A DNA stretch of 64,000 nucleotides from Aliamphritea spongicola (GTDB taxonomy: Bacteria > Pseudomonadota > Gammaproteobacteria > Pseudomonadales > Balneatricaceae). Location: assembly GCA_024347235.1 (NCBI GenBank), contig AP025283.1, forward strand, positions 1,240,001 to 1,304,000, given 5' to 3'. Both the position numbers and the translations under genes were made by a program. Below are positions 12,301 through 22,186 of the stretch, one piece after another. Under the pieces are notes generated by a model, which was given only the letters and a program-made list of their open reading frames with translations, was not told the origin of the DNA and did not search any database. How positions within the stretch are numbered: position 1 is the first letter of the stretch; the number at the start of each line of letters is the position of its first letter.

Positions 12301-13220
12301 TTGATGCGCTGTTGCCTGAAGATGAAAGTAAAAAGGTAGTAGACGAGCCATTTGTGGATTCAGCTATCAGACCCGGCCAGTTACCAGCTGCCGACGTAAA
12401 TATCGGGCAGTTGGTGTACAACGGGAAGCGCTGGGGAGAGTGGGGTTTCAGCCTGCGAACACAGGATGGCGACAGTGTGCTCCGGGATCTTTACGGGCGT
12501 ATGGATCAGCTGGATATTAAGGGTGATATCCGCTGGTCTTCCGGTACGCCTTCGCAGTCAGAGCTGAGTCTGAGCTTGCGGGGTGATAATGTCGGGCAAA
12601 GCCTGATGACGGCAGGATTTCAGCAGGTAATGGAAACCAGAGAGTTTCGTGCCGATACCAAAATGTTCTGGCCGGGTGCGCCCTGGCAGTTCAGTCTGGC
12701 ACGTCTCAGAGGGGGCGCTGATTTTGTTGCAGAGCAGGGGCGTCTGATTGAAAGCGGTGCTTCCAGTAACTTTTGCGGATTTTTGGCATCCTGAACCTGA
12801 ACACCATTGGCCGGAGGCTGCGGCTGGATTTCAAAGACCTGTTTGCCAAGGGCGTCAGCTTCGATGTGCTGAAAGGCCGTTACCGGATCGAGAACGGTAT
12901 CGCGTCGAGTGTGGAGCCGCTGACACTGGATGGCCCTTCTGCGGATGTTGAACTGAAAGGCGATATTGATCTGGTCACAGAAACGCTCAATACGGAGATG
13001 CAGGTGACTCTGCCGGTGACTGATAATCTGCCGATTGCTGCTGCTTTGCTGGGGCACCACAAATCGCCGGTGCAGCTTTTATAATCGACAAACTCTTCGG
13101 TGATGAGATTAAAGAAAAGGTGGCCGCTGTTCGTTACAAAATGCAGGGGACTGGAGCGATCCGCAGTTTGAGCTGATTACTTCAGGGAAGGATCAGACAC
13201 GGGGCGTTGTTGAAAACTGA
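9320..13220 (+). CDS. yhdP: YhdP-family AsmA-like envelope protein (frame broken many times)
   Basis: Large inner-membrane-anchored protein of the AsmA/TamB group, implicated in phospholipid transport to the outer membrane. One N-terminal membrane helix (LVLAVLLLLVIAMLAI, residues 14-29) and then a long beta-rich periplasmic part; repaired length about 1300 residues, close to the family's usual 1270-1300. It starts 5 bases after rng. The frame breaks at eleven places: near 9642, 10182, 10699, 10817, 11319, 11671, 11838, 12102, 12771, 13051 and 13150. Those at 9642, 10182 and 11838 are +1 (or -2); the rest are one base short. Every segment between breaks still reads as coherent family sequence (for example FADTPTLRFNLGQ, LRIFGILNLNTIGRRLRLDF). 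It ends in GVVEN and overlaps nothing. Confidence 0.85.
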
Positions 13221-13246
13221 CCCGTGTCCTGATTTCGTGATGGGAT

Positions 13247-13788
13247 TTACAGCTGGAAGCGGGATTCTGCCCGTTCCCGTAAATATTTAAACAGTTTGCG
13301 GGCAGCAACCGGCGGTTTACCCTGGGACTGTTCTTTTTGGCGTTACGCAATAACTGACGCAGGTGCTGAATATCGGCGCCGTCGTCTTCATCCAGATAGG
13401 CCTGTAAGTCAGAGTTATCACCCAGAATCAGGCGATCGCGCCAGCGTTCCAGTTTATGAAACATTTGTGCGTGTGCCTGTTTGCCTGCTTCAAAGCGGTC
13501 CAGTGCCGCCTCAATGGCTTCAGTGTCTTCACTGCGCATCAGCCGGCCAATGTATTGCAGGTGGCGGCGAATCGCTTCTGAGCGGGGCTGAAGGCGGCCT
13601 GCTTCAATAATTGCGGCACGCAGTTCGTCGCTCATCGGTACTTGTTCGGCCTGTTCTTTATTCAGCTCGGTGATTTTAGCGCCCAGGTCCTGTAAGGCTT
13701 CCATTTCACGCTTACGCTGGGTTTTCGAAACCCATTCTTCATCATCGTTGAACTGTTCGTCGGCGTCCGTAAAATATTGGTTACTCAT
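13247..13788 (-). CDS. darP: Dual-action ribosome biogenesis protein DarP (YjgA, DUF615)
   Basis: Assists late 50S subunit assembly. Family features: acidic N-terminus (DDEEWVSKTQRKREME), LGAKITEL, and PRSEAIRRHLQYIGRLMR. About 180 residues after repair. One A is missing at 13334-13338 (T run on the plus strand) after LRNAKK; restoring it gives the typical C-terminus EQSQGKPPVAARKLFKYLRE. Start MSNQYF chosen over the upstream MDIM because AGTGG lies five bases before it. Convergent with yhdP, 26 bases apart. Confidence 0.9.
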
Positions 13789-13825
13789 AATGTCCACTTA
13801 ACTCAAGGGGTTAGCGGGTATACCA

Positions 13826-15175
13826 CTAACTATAGAAGAAGGTTGCCAGACCGAGAAAGGCAAAGAAGCCTACTACATCGGTGATGGTTGTCAGTAATAC
13901 GCTGCCGGCCAGTGCGGGGTCTATGCCCCAGGCTTTCAGAATAATCGGTAGCAGCGTGCCGGCAAGTGCAGCAGCTATCAGGTTAATGATAATGGCGCAG
14001 CCGATAATGAGGCCGATGGTGGTATCCTGGAACCACAGAACGGCAATCACCGCGACCACAATGGCCCAGAGGATGCCATTGGCGGTGCCGACTACCAGTT
14101 CTCGGTTCAGCAGCCAGCCGGCGTTGGATCGTTCCACGTGGCCCAGAGCCTGACCACGGATCATCAGTGTTAGCGCCTGGCTGCCAGCGATGCCGCCCAT
14201 GCTGGCAACAATGGGCATCAGAACTGCCAGGGCAACAACTTTGTCGATGGTGTCTTCAAAAATACCAATGACGGCAGAGGCTATGAAAGCCGTAATCAGG
14301 TTTACCCCCAGCCATACAGCTCTCCGGCGGGTGGTCTTCATAATAGGTGCGAAGGTGTCTTCGTCGTCGTCCAGACCGGCCATACTCATCAGGGAATGGT
14401 CAGCATCTTCACGGATTACATCGACCACGTCATCGATGGTGATACGGCCCAGCAATTTGTTGTTCTCATCAACCACCGGCGCAGATACCAGGTCTTCCTG
14501 TTCGAACAGTTGCGCAACCTTATCGTCCGGCATTTCTGCTTCAATAGGTTCAGCGTCTGTCGACATGATTTCCCGAACAGTAATGGTCGGGTCACTGACC
14601 AGCATCCGGGTCAGCGGCAGGTTACCGATGTATTCATCTTTCCGGTTAACCACAAACAGGCTGTCAGTCATATCCGGCAGTTCGTCATGACGGCGCAGGA
14701 AACGTAATGCTGTTTCCACACTGATGTCAGGGCGTACTGTGATGGTATCGGTATTCATCAGGCCGCCGGCGGTGTCTTCCGGATACGAAAGTACTGCTTC
14801 AAGACGTTCCCGGTTCTGACTGCCCATTGAGCGCAAAATTTCCCGGGTAAGGGTCTCCGGCAGTTGCTGGATGACGTCTGCCATGTCATCGGTTTCAAGG
14901 GCTTCGGTGATCGCCAGTACTTCCTGAGCATCCATCTGGCTGAGGATTTCAGTCCGTACGTCATCACCCAGGTCCTGCAATACTTCTGCTTCCAGCTCCT
15001 GATGGATCAGGCTCCAGAGCAGGCGCCGCTCTTTCGGCGGTGACTTTTCCAGCAGGTGAGCGACTTCAGAAGGGCGCAGGGTATTGTTGAGGGTATAACG
15101 AATCTGTTTGAACTCACCACTTTCCACAGCTTCTGAGAGTTTATCTAGATCTGTTCTTTCAGTGGTTTCGATCAT
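13826..15175 (-). CDS. mgtE: Magnesium transporter MgtE
   Basis: Mg2+-gated Mg2+ channel of the inner membrane. 449 residues, intact: N-terminal helical domain (1-130), a CBS pair (about 135-260, with LMNTDTITVRPDISVETAL and DLVSAPVVDENNKLLGRI), a connecting helix, and five transmembrane segments from AVWLGVNLITAFIA to the end (LGLATFF). PIVASMGGIAGSQALTLMIRG is the conserved pore-proximal block. The N and CBS domains act as Mg2+ sensors in the family. Confidence 0.95.
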   Translation of the reverse strand: MIETTERTDLDKLSEAVESGEFKQIRYTLNNTLRPSEVAHLLEKSPPKERRLLWSLIHQELEAEVLQDLGDDVRTEILSQMDAQEVLAITEALETDDMADVIQQLPETLTREILRSMGSQNRERLEAVLSYPEDTAGGLMNTDTITVRPDISVETALRFLRRHDELPDMTDSLFVVNRKDEYIGNLPLTRMLVSDPTITVREIMSTDAEPIEAEMPDDKVAQLFEQEDLVSAPVVDENNKLLGRITIDDVVDVIREDADHSLMSMAGLDDDEDTFAPIMKTTRRRAVWLGVNLITAFIASAVIGIFEDTIDKVVALAVLMPIVASMGGIAGSQALTLMIRGQALGHVERSNAGWLLNRELVVGTANGILWAIVVAVIAVLWFQDTTIGLIIGCAIIINLIAAALAGTLLPIILKAWGIDPALAGSVLLTTITDVVGFFAFLGLATFFYS

Positions 15176-15304
15176 TCAGGGCCTCAGCAATTCCGGAAAA
15201 AGTGACGGGCAGGCATAACCGGCATCATGCCGGTGAGAGGCTATTATAGCGGATTGTTTTTCAAGGGATAAGGGATGATTGCGGCAGGAACGGGTCTTGC
15301 AGGG

Positions 15305-15574
15305 CTATTCTGCTTCGTCAAAGCGGTTATTTATTAACTCTACGATTGCGTTCAGCGCTTCCTGTTCATCTTCGCCATCAGTACTGATTGTCAGCTCGGT
15401 GCCTTTGCTGGCGGCCAGCATCATAACCGACATGATACTTTTACCGTCTACCTGGCGGCCATCTTTGGCCAGCTGAATATCACAGCTGAACTTGCTGGTG
15501 AGATTAATCAGCTTAGCGGCAGCCCGGGCGTGCAGGCCAAGTTTGTTGATGATGGTTAGCTGTTGTTCCTGCAT
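15305..15574 (-). CDS. ptsO: Nitrogen-PTS phosphocarrier NPr (HPr family)
   Basis: Transfers phosphate from EI-Ntr to EIIA-Ntr (PtsN). 89 residues; the active histidine is in GLHARAAAKLINL (His16) and the regulatory-serine region reads GKSIMSVMMLAA. It lies at the end of the rpoN-hpf-ptsN-rapZ-ptsO group, the typical gammaproteobacterial arrangement. Confidence 0.93.
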   Translation of the reverse strand: MQEQQLTIINKLGLHARAAAKLINLTSKFSCDIQLAKDGRQVDGKSIMSVMMLAASKGTELTISTDGEDEQEALNAIVELINNRFDEAE

Positions 15575-15634
15575 AAGTCCTGATACGCCTCCGTTGTTTA
15601 CAGTGCCTGGCCGGTGCTGAAGTTTTCTGTTACT

Positions 15635-16498
15635 TCAGGGCAGTTCCCGGTGCCTGACATGAACATTATCCATAGTTCGTCTGAAATGGCTAGCCAGCTG
15701 CTCAGCGATAAATACCGAACGGTGGTGGCCGCCGGTACAGCCAATGCCGATTGTGACATAGCTGCGGTTATTTTTTCAAATACCGGCAACCATTTTTCCA
15801 GATAGCCGGTGATGTCTGCCAGCATTTCGTTCACTTCTGTTTCCTGGCTCAGGAAGTCGATAACAGGCTGTTGCAGGCCGGTATACTCCCGTAAGGGGGC
15901 AGCCAGTATGGATTAGGCAGACAGCGGACGTCGTAAGTGAAGTCCAGATCCAGGGGCAGACCATGCTTGAAACCGAATGATTCAAACTGAATGGACAGGC
16001 CCTGTTCCTGCTTCTGCATGATGCGCAGCTTGATGCTGTCGCGCAGCTGGTACAGCGACAGGCGGGTGGTGTCCAGGCGCAGGTCAGCCAGTTCCGCAAG
16101 AGGGCCCAGTAATTCGCGCTCATATTCGATAGCGTCTTTCAGGCTGCGTTGTTCGTTAGAGAGCGGATGTTTACGCCGGGTTGCGCTGTAACGTTTAAGC
16201 AGGACTTCTTCATTGCTGTCCAGGTATAAGAGTTCACAGCTGATGTTTTGTTTTTCCCGCAGTTTCTTCAGGATTGCCGGGAATTCTTCCAGGTTACTGA
16301 GCGGGTTACGGGCGTCAATACTGACTGCCAGCAGGGTTTTAGGTGCGTCGCTACTGCTTTTTCCGGTGGCCGGGTGATCAGTTGGGGTAACAGGTGGGCA
16401 GGCAGGTTATCAATGCAATAGAAGCCGATATCTTCCAGTGCCTGCAGTGCAGTACTTTTACCTGAGCCGGAGCGGCCGCTGATCACTACCAGTTTCAT
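15635..16498 (-). CDS. rapZ: RNase adapter RapZ (P-loop nucleotide-binding, YvcJ family)
   Basis: In enterobacteria guides RNase E to the small RNA GlmZ and so controls GlmS; binds nucleotide and GlcN6P. Walker [12 protein letters not shown] at residues 8-18, then [24 protein letters not shown] and the C-terminal [12 protein letters not shown] motif; about 288 residues after repair. Three apparent base losses: 16372-16374 (restores LITPATGKSS), 15895-15899 (restores [10 protein letters not shown]) and 15771-15776 (restores [14 protein letters not shown]). The ATG lies one base after the ptsN stop. Confidence 0.92.
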
Positions 16499-16499
16499 G

Positions 16500-16958
16500 T
16501 CAGTTGTTCACCTTGTAATGGATCGCTGCTGCCAGTAGTTCTTCGCCGGAGGTAGCGCTGCGCAACTGCTGACGAAATTCGGTCTGGCTGAACAGTTCTG
16601 CAAGGTTACCCAGGGTTTGCAGGTGTTCGTCGCATGCGTCTGTAGGCACGAGCAGTACAAATAACAGGTCGACAGGTGCGCCGTCGATGGCGTCAAAATC
16701 AATTGGCTCTGCCAGCTGTACCAGACAGCCGACTACCTGATTGTAGTTGTCCAGTCTGCAGTGGGGATCGCAACGCCTTCTCCGATTCCGGTACTTCCAA
16801 GGCGTTCCCGGCCGATCAGGCCTGAAAATATGTCTTCTTCTTCAAGATCTTCTGATTGTTGGGCGATGGTTTTGCTGATGAGTTCTAAAGTGCGTTTTTA
16901 CTGCCGCCCTCAAGAGCGTGAAGCACTCTTGAGGGGTAAGTAGATCTTTGATTAACAT
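16500..16958 (-). CDS. ptsN: Nitrogen regulatory PTS protein EIIA-Ntr
   Basis: PTS EIIA-2 domain regulator of K+ homeostasis and nitrogen/carbon balance; phosphorylated by NPr. The active-site histidine is in GEGVAIPHCRLDN, preceded by [14 protein letters not shown] and followed by [18 protein letters not shown]. About 153 residues. Three apparent losses: about 16919-16921 (restores [11 protein letters not shown]), 16895-16899 (restores SKKRTLELI) and 16763-16766 (restores IPHCRL). With all three breaks in the N-terminal two fifths no long open frame remains at the start, so the gene is easily missed. Confidence 0.88.
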
Positions 16959-16976
16959 AGGGTTTCAGAAACGTTG

Positions 16977-17266
16977 CTATTTGTGATTCTTCAGTTTTTC
17001 TTTATGTTTGATGACCTGACGGTCGAGCTTGTCGATCAGGCCATCAATTGCTGCATACATGTCATCGTGTTCGTGTGTGGCGAACAGTTGGCCACCGGCT
17101 ACATGAACATCACCTTCGGCTTTTTGCCGGGTTTTTCAATGCTCAGTGTAACCTGGGCATTGGTGATGTTGTCGAAATGACGTTCCAGTTTGCTGAATTT
17201 GCTGTGCACATAGTTGCTCAGTGATTCTGTCAGTTCGACGTGGTGACCAGAAATATTGATTTGCAT
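16977..17266 (-). CDS. hpf: Ribosome hibernation promoting factor (short HPF)
   Basis: Binds the 30S decoding region and promotes 100S dimer formation in stationary phase. Repaired 96 residues, short form without the dimerising C-terminal domain: MQINISGHHVELTESLSNYV, then HFDNITNAQVTLSIEK, then DMYAAIDGLIDKLDRQV. One A missing at 17121-17125 after KPGK (restores KAEGDVHVAGGQ). Located between rpoN and ptsN as in most gammaproteobacteria. Confidence 0.9.
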
Positions 17267-17311
17267 GGCAATCTCCTTGTTAGTGCATTACGGATGTTAT
17301 CCGTAATTTCA

Positions 17312-18814
17312 TTAAACCAGACGCTTTCGCTCATTTGAAGGTGGAATATTCAAAGACTCACGATATTTTGCGATGGTTCGGCGGGCGACTTTGATTCCCT
17401 GTTCGTCCAGCAGCTGGGTAATTTTATTATCACTCAGTGGCTTGGCAGGGTTTTCAGCAGCAACCAGTTTCTTTATCAGCGCGCGTATAGCGGTGGAGGA
17501 GCAGGTTCCGCCTCCGTCCGTACTGACGTGGCTGGAGAAGAAATATTTAAGTTCGAAGATACCCGTGGGGTATGCATATACTTTTGTGTGGTAACCCGGG
17601 AAATGGTTGATTCGTGCATGTCCACTGCTTCAGCAATGTCATGCAGTACCATTGGCCGCATGGCTTCTTCACCTTCTTCGAGGAAGTCCTGCTGGCGCGC
17701 GACGATTTCACGGGTGACCTTCAGGAGGGTTTCATTGCGGCTGAGGATGCTTTTAATAAACCAGCGTGCTTCCTGAAGGTGACTTTTCAGGTATGTGTTG
17801 TCAGGACTGTTATCAGCCCGTTTGATTAGATCGGCGTAGCTGTCATTAATGCGTAACCGGGGAGAGGCTTCAGGGCTGAGCTTTACCTGCCAGATGCCTT
17901 TTCCTGGCTGACAAATACGTCAGGGATGACGTATTCAGAGTGGCTGGTGGTAATCATAGCGCCGGGTTTTGGATTCAGGGACTGAATCAGGGCTACCACC
18001 GCCTGCAGTTGTGGCTCTTTCAGCCGGGTCTTACGCATCAGTAGTTTATAATCATGGCTGCCGAGAATCGGCAGGTACTGGCTGGCGACTTTACGGGCTT
18101 CTTTGAGATACGGAGTATCTGCCGGTAACTGATCCAGTTGCAGTAACAGACATTCGCTCAGGTCACGGGCAGCCACCCCGGAGGGTCAAATTGCTGTACC
18201 CGACGCAGCACTGCTTCGATTTCATCCAGTTCTGTTTCCTGAAGGTGAGGATCATCCTGGCTGGTGAAGTGTTCGTGAATCGCTTCCAGTTCAACGCTCA
18301 GGTAGCCGTCCGGGGTAATGCCGTCGATGATATTGGTGGCAATTAACTGATCCAGTTCACTCATCGGTGTGAGGTTTAACTGCCAGTTCAGGTGGTCCTG
18401 CAGGGTTTCAACCGCAGTATCATTGGCTTCAAAGTTACTGTCGCTGAAGTCATTATTGCTGGTTGACGCCGGTGTGGCAGTCTGAAAAGTATCTTCCCAC
18501 TGGCTGTCAGTGGACAGTTCATCCGGAATATCTTCATTCCAGTCGCTGTCGGCTACATGGGTTTCTTCCGGCTCGGCGCTGACGGTTTCGGTGGTTTCCT
18601 GCTTGGCAGGTGCGTCAGCATCGAGCTCGGTTTTTGCTTCGGTATTTTCTGCGGCTTCTTCTTCGCCGACTTCAAGCATAGGGTTTGAGTCGAGGGCTTC
18701 CTGTATTTCCTGTTGCAGGTCAAGCGTTGACAGTTGTAACAGCCGAATCGCCTGCTGCAATTGCGGGGTCATCGTAAGGTGCTGGCCAATCTTCAGTTGT
18801 AACGCTTGTTTCAT
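17312..18814 (-). CDS. rpoN: RNA polymerase sigma-54 factor
   Basis: Directs transcription from -24/-12 promoters with enhancer-binding activators. N-terminal region I is Gln/Leu-rich ([20 protein letters not shown]), followed by an acidic region II (about 50-130), the core-binding region, and the C-terminal RpoN box [11 protein letters not shown]. Repaired length about 501 residues. Three apparent base losses: 18176-18179 (restores [15 protein letters not shown]), 17899-17902 (restores [16 protein letters not shown]) and 17562-17564 (restores [14 protein letters not shown]). It follows lptB by 39 bases. Confidence 0.94.
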
Positions 18815-18853
18815 ATAACTGCTTGTACCTGTCAGAGAATAGAAGGGAGAAAA

Positions 18854-19579
18854 CTACAGACGGAACTGCTCGCCCAGATATGCCTGCTTCACTTGCTGAT
18901 TACTCAGTATATCTTCTGGTGCGCCAGCGGCAAGGATATATCCTTCACTGACTATATATGCCTGTTCACAAATATCTAATGTTTCACGCACATTATGGTC
19001 AGTAATCAGGATGCCGATGTTCTTACTCTGCAGATGTTTTATGGTGGCTTTTATGTCGGTGACCGAAATAGGGTCCACACCTGCGAAGGGTTCGTCCAGC
19101 AGAATGAAGCTGGGTTCTGTTGCCAGGGCGCGGGCGATTTCAACCCGGCGACGCTCGCCTCCGGACAGGGCCATCCCAAGGCTGTCAGCCAAGTGCGTTA
19201 CATGGAACTCTTCCAGAAGTTCTGCCAGCTTTTCTTCACGCTGCTGCTTGTTCAGCTCAGGGCGGGTTTCAAGAATCGCCATGATGTTATTGCGTACACT
19301 CAGCTTACGAAAGATAGATGCTTCCTGGGGCAGGTAGCCGATACCTTTGCGGGCCCGGTTATGCATGGCTTGTTTGGTGAGGTCCTGATCATCGAGCAGA
19401 ATGGTGCCTTTGTCAGCATCTACCAAGCCGACGATCATATAAAAACAGGTGGTTTTGCCTGCGCCGTTCGGACCCAGCAGGCCAACAATCTGTCCACGCT
19501 CAATATGCATGGATACATCTTTTACGACGGATCTGCCTTTGTAACTCTTAGCCAGATTTAATGCTTTCAGACTGCTCAT
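18854..19579 (-). CDS. lptB: LPS export ABC transporter ATP-binding protein LptB
   Basis: Cytoplasmic ATPase of LptB2FG, which extracts LPS from the inner membrane. Walker [12 protein letters not shown]-loop region YLPQEASIF, signature [15 protein letters not shown], Walker [14 protein letters not shown] and H-loop [10 protein letters not shown]. 241 residues, intact. Its ATG overlaps the lptA stop (TAATG). Confidence 0.96.
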   Translation of the reverse strand: MSSLKALNLAKSYKGRSVVKDVSMHIERGQIVGLLGPNGAGKTTCFYMIVGLVDADKGTILLDDQDLTKQAMHNRARKGIGYLPQEASIFRKLSVRNNIMAILETRPELNKQQREEKLAELLEEFHVTHLADSLGMALSGGERRRVEIARALATEPSFILLDEPFAGVDPISVTDIKATIKHLQSKNIGILITDHNVRETLDICEQAYIVSEGYILAAGAPEDILSNQQVKQAYLGEQFRL

Positions 19580-20120
19580 TAATTGTCGCCGCTCTTCTCG
19601 CTGCTCTTATCACCGCTTTGAGCCGCTTTTGGTTGGATAACCATAATCACCCGTTCATTCGAAGATTTGTCGTCGCTGAATGCTTCAATGGTACTTTTTT
19701 CATGTTGTAGACGATACGGTCTCCGGTAAAGACATCTCCGCCCTGGGTGACCTTGGCTTTGCCAGTAATAACCAGTATTTCAGCGGTAGTATCGTAATCC
19801 AGCTTGTTACCATAAGCATGGGTGAGTGGTTCCTGCTTATTGGGTTTTTGCTCGTAATGTGCGGGGCTGCCCAGAGCTTTGATATTCGTCACGCCGCCGT
19901 TTTTCTGTTTTAACTCAACGGTGCTGCCTTCAATTTTCAGGGTGCCTTGCTGCACATTGACGGCGCCCTTATATACCGTAATACCGGTCAGCTCATTCAT
20001 ATTGGCACTGTCTGCGGCAATATGGATAGGCTGTGACTTATCTTCAGGCAGTGCGCTTGCCAGCCCGGAAAACAGTGCTGACAGCAGGATAAATGGTGTT
20101 GCAATACGGCTAATTGACAT
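19579..20120 (-). CDS. lptA: LPS transport periplasmic protein LptA
   Basis: Periplasmic OstA-like beta-jellyroll that bridges LptC to LptD. Signal peptide at residues 1-23 ([14 protein letters not shown]), then [16 protein letters not shown] and [16 protein letters not shown]. About 180 residues. One A missing in the coding-strand A run at 19695-19700 after YNMKK; restoring it gives [20 protein letters not shown], the expected C-terminal strand. Overlaps lptC by 11 bases. Confidence 0.92.
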
Positions 20121-20678
20121 AGTGAAGCCCTTTTACTTGGGATTGCAATTCGACAGTGTTGGCGTTGAAATCAGCTTCCATGCCAACACCTGTTGTGCGG
20201 CCTGACTGATCGGATATTGTGACTTTTGCAGCGGTTTGCGCAAGCTTTTTCTCGGTATAAACCGTCAGGGTTTCCGTCTTCAGGGTCTGTTTCAGTTCAG
20301 GTTGCTGAAGATCCCGGACAATTACATTACCGATAAAATCGACGAGTTTGTTTTTATCCGGCATTTCAGCCTGATGACTGGTGATTGACTGGGTGATGTT
20401 GCCGTCTTTATAAAATTGCAGCTGAGGTTTCTGTAATTCAAGTCGTTCTTTAGCCAGCAGGTGCTCGGTAAACTCGGCCGTCAGAGACTGGGTTTGTAAA
20501 CCGTCGGTGCCGAAGTCTTTAACATGGCTTTGCTTGATAAAGTAATCCGCCTGTGGGTGTGCAGGTTTGTCTGCTTTACTGGCCGCTTTCTTGGCGCTGT
20601 CCTGCCAGCCCAGATAAAAACGCTGATGCTGACAATGATGACGGCGCTGAATATACGCAGGCGGGAACGGATACTCAC
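20110..20678 (-). CDS. lptC: LPS export protein LptC
   Basis: Bitopic inner-membrane protein that accepts LPS from LptB2FG. It starts at GTG 20678, overlapping the kdsC stop (GTGA), with MSIRSRLRIFSAVIIVSISVFIWAG as membrane anchor. One G/C is missing at 20604-20606 (restores WAGQDSAKKAASKADKP), after which the OstA-like domain runs from PQADYFIKQSHVKDF to [14 protein letters not shown]. About 189 residues, family-typical. An in-frame methionine upstream in the second frame is not the start. Confidence 0.88.
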
Positions 20679-21209
20679 AGATATTCAGCCCAGATTGCAT
20701 CAAGTTTATTTTGCGCTGCCAGAATGATTTCGCAAAACTCTCGGCCTGCGCCCTGACCGGCCTGGCGACTGGTACACCAGTCGGCATGCTGGCGGACAAA
20801 CTGATGGCCACCATTGACGGTCGCGCCAAAGGTTACTGCACGGATGGCTGCCAGATCAGGCAGGTCATCACCGATGTAAGCGGTATTTTCTGCGTTAAAA
20901 CCGGTATCAGCCCACAGCTCTTCGAGCGCGGTGAGTTTGTCTTCCCGTCCCTGATACAGGTAGGCAATGCCCAGTGATTTGGCTCTTTTTCAACCTGCGG
21001 GGAGCTTCGGCCAGTGATGATTGCCGTCTGGATGCCTGCTTTTGCAGCATTTTGATGCCAAGGCCATCCAGGGTGTTGAAATTTTTGATTTCGCTGCCGT
21101 CGGGCAGAAAATTCAGCTTGCCGTCGGTCAGTACGCCGTCGACGTCAAAAACAGCCAGCCGAATATTTTGCATCTGCCGGATGAGTTCTTCAGAAATATT
21201 TGTCAGCAT
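20675..21209 (-). CDS. kdsC: 3-deoxy-D-manno-octulosonate 8-phosphate phosphatase KdsC
   Basis: HAD-family phosphatase of Kdo synthesis. DxDGVLTDG motif (FDVDGVLTDGKL) near residue 20 and the late GDDLPDLAAI metal motif; about 178 residues. Two apparent losses: 21040-21043 (restores MLQKAGIQTAIITGRSS) and 20986-20990 (restores VEKRAKSLGI). Its start overlaps the kdsD stop (TGATG), and its stop overlaps the lptC start, so the block is translationally coupled. Confidence 0.93.
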
Positions 21210-22183
21210 CAGATTACTCCGGCCTGCAACAGGTCATGCATGTTCAGTGCGCCGACAGGTGTGCCGGCTTCGTTCAGAACGATCAGGGCATTAATTTTAT
21301 GGCTCTGCATGATTTGCAGAGCTTCTGCTGCGAGCATTTCTGCATCGGCAGTGGTGCATTCACGGGTCATGACCTGGCTGATCGGGGTGTTTTTAAGGTC
21401 AATATTCTGATCAAGGGTACGCCGTAGATCCCCGTCGGTGAAAATACCGATAAGCTTGCCACTCGTATCCTGAATGCCGGTCATACCCAAACGTTTGCGG
21501 GTGACTTCCAGTAATGCGTTATCCAGTGAAGTATCAGGGTTGACCAGCGGGATTTCATCGCCACTGTGCATAATATCTGCAACTTTCAGCAACAGCCGTC
21601 GTCCCAGGCTACCGCCAGGGTGAGAAAACGCAAAGTCTTCTGCGCTGAATCCGCGGGCTTCCAGTAACGCAATGGCCAGGGCGTCGCCAATGACAAGCGC
21701 TGCAGTAGTGCTTGAAGTCGGTGCCAGTCCAAGCGGACAGGCTTCTTCAGTGACCTGTACATTAAGGTTCGCATTGGCAAACCGTGACAGGGTAGAGTCC
21801 GGATTCCCTGTGATACTGATCAGAGGCGCATTCATGCGTTTAATCAGCGGCAGAAGCGCGGTCACTTCACTGGTTTCACCGGAGTTAGATAGGGCAATGA
21901 TCAGGTCTTCCGGTGTCATCATGCCTAAATCGCCGTGACTGGCTTCGCCCGGATGAACGAAGAATGCCGGAGTACCGGTGGATGCCAGGGTGGCAGCGAT
22001 TTTCTTGCCGATATGGCCGGATTTTCCCATCCCGGTGATGATCAGCCGTCCTTTGCAGTTGAGTGCCAGTTGGCAGGCGGTATCGAAGTCACCGTTTAAA
22101 TGTTGTTCCAGATCGGCAATTGCGCTCTGTTCGATCTGGATCGTACGCCGCGCAGAAGCCAGAAAATTAAATGTATTTTGCAT
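21209..22183 (-). CDS. kdsD: Arabinose-5-phosphate isomerase KdsD
   Basis: Converts ribulose-5-phosphate to arabinose-5-phosphate, first step of Kdo synthesis. 324 residues, intact: SIS domain (about 40-180; GRLIITGMGKSGHIGKKIA, PGEASHGDLGM) and a CBS pair (about 205-324). Neighbouring kdsC and the lpt genes place it in the LPS block. Confidence 0.95.
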   Translation of the reverse strand: MQNTFNFLASARRTIQIEQSAIADLEQHLNGDFDTACQLALNCKGRLIITGMGKSGHIGKKIAATLASTGTPAFFVHPGEASHGDLGMMTPEDLIIALSNSGETSEVTALLPLIKRMNAPLISITGNPDSTLSRFANANLNVQVTEEACPLGLAPTSSTTAALVIGDALAIALLEARGFSAEDFAFSHPGGSLGRRLLLKVADIMHSGDEIPLVNPDTSLDNALLEVTRKRLGMTGIQDTSGKLIGIFTDGDLRRTLDQNIDLKNTPISQVMTRECTTADAEMLAAEALQIMQSHKINALIVLNEAGTPVGALNMHDLLQAGVI

Positions 22184-22186
22184 TAA

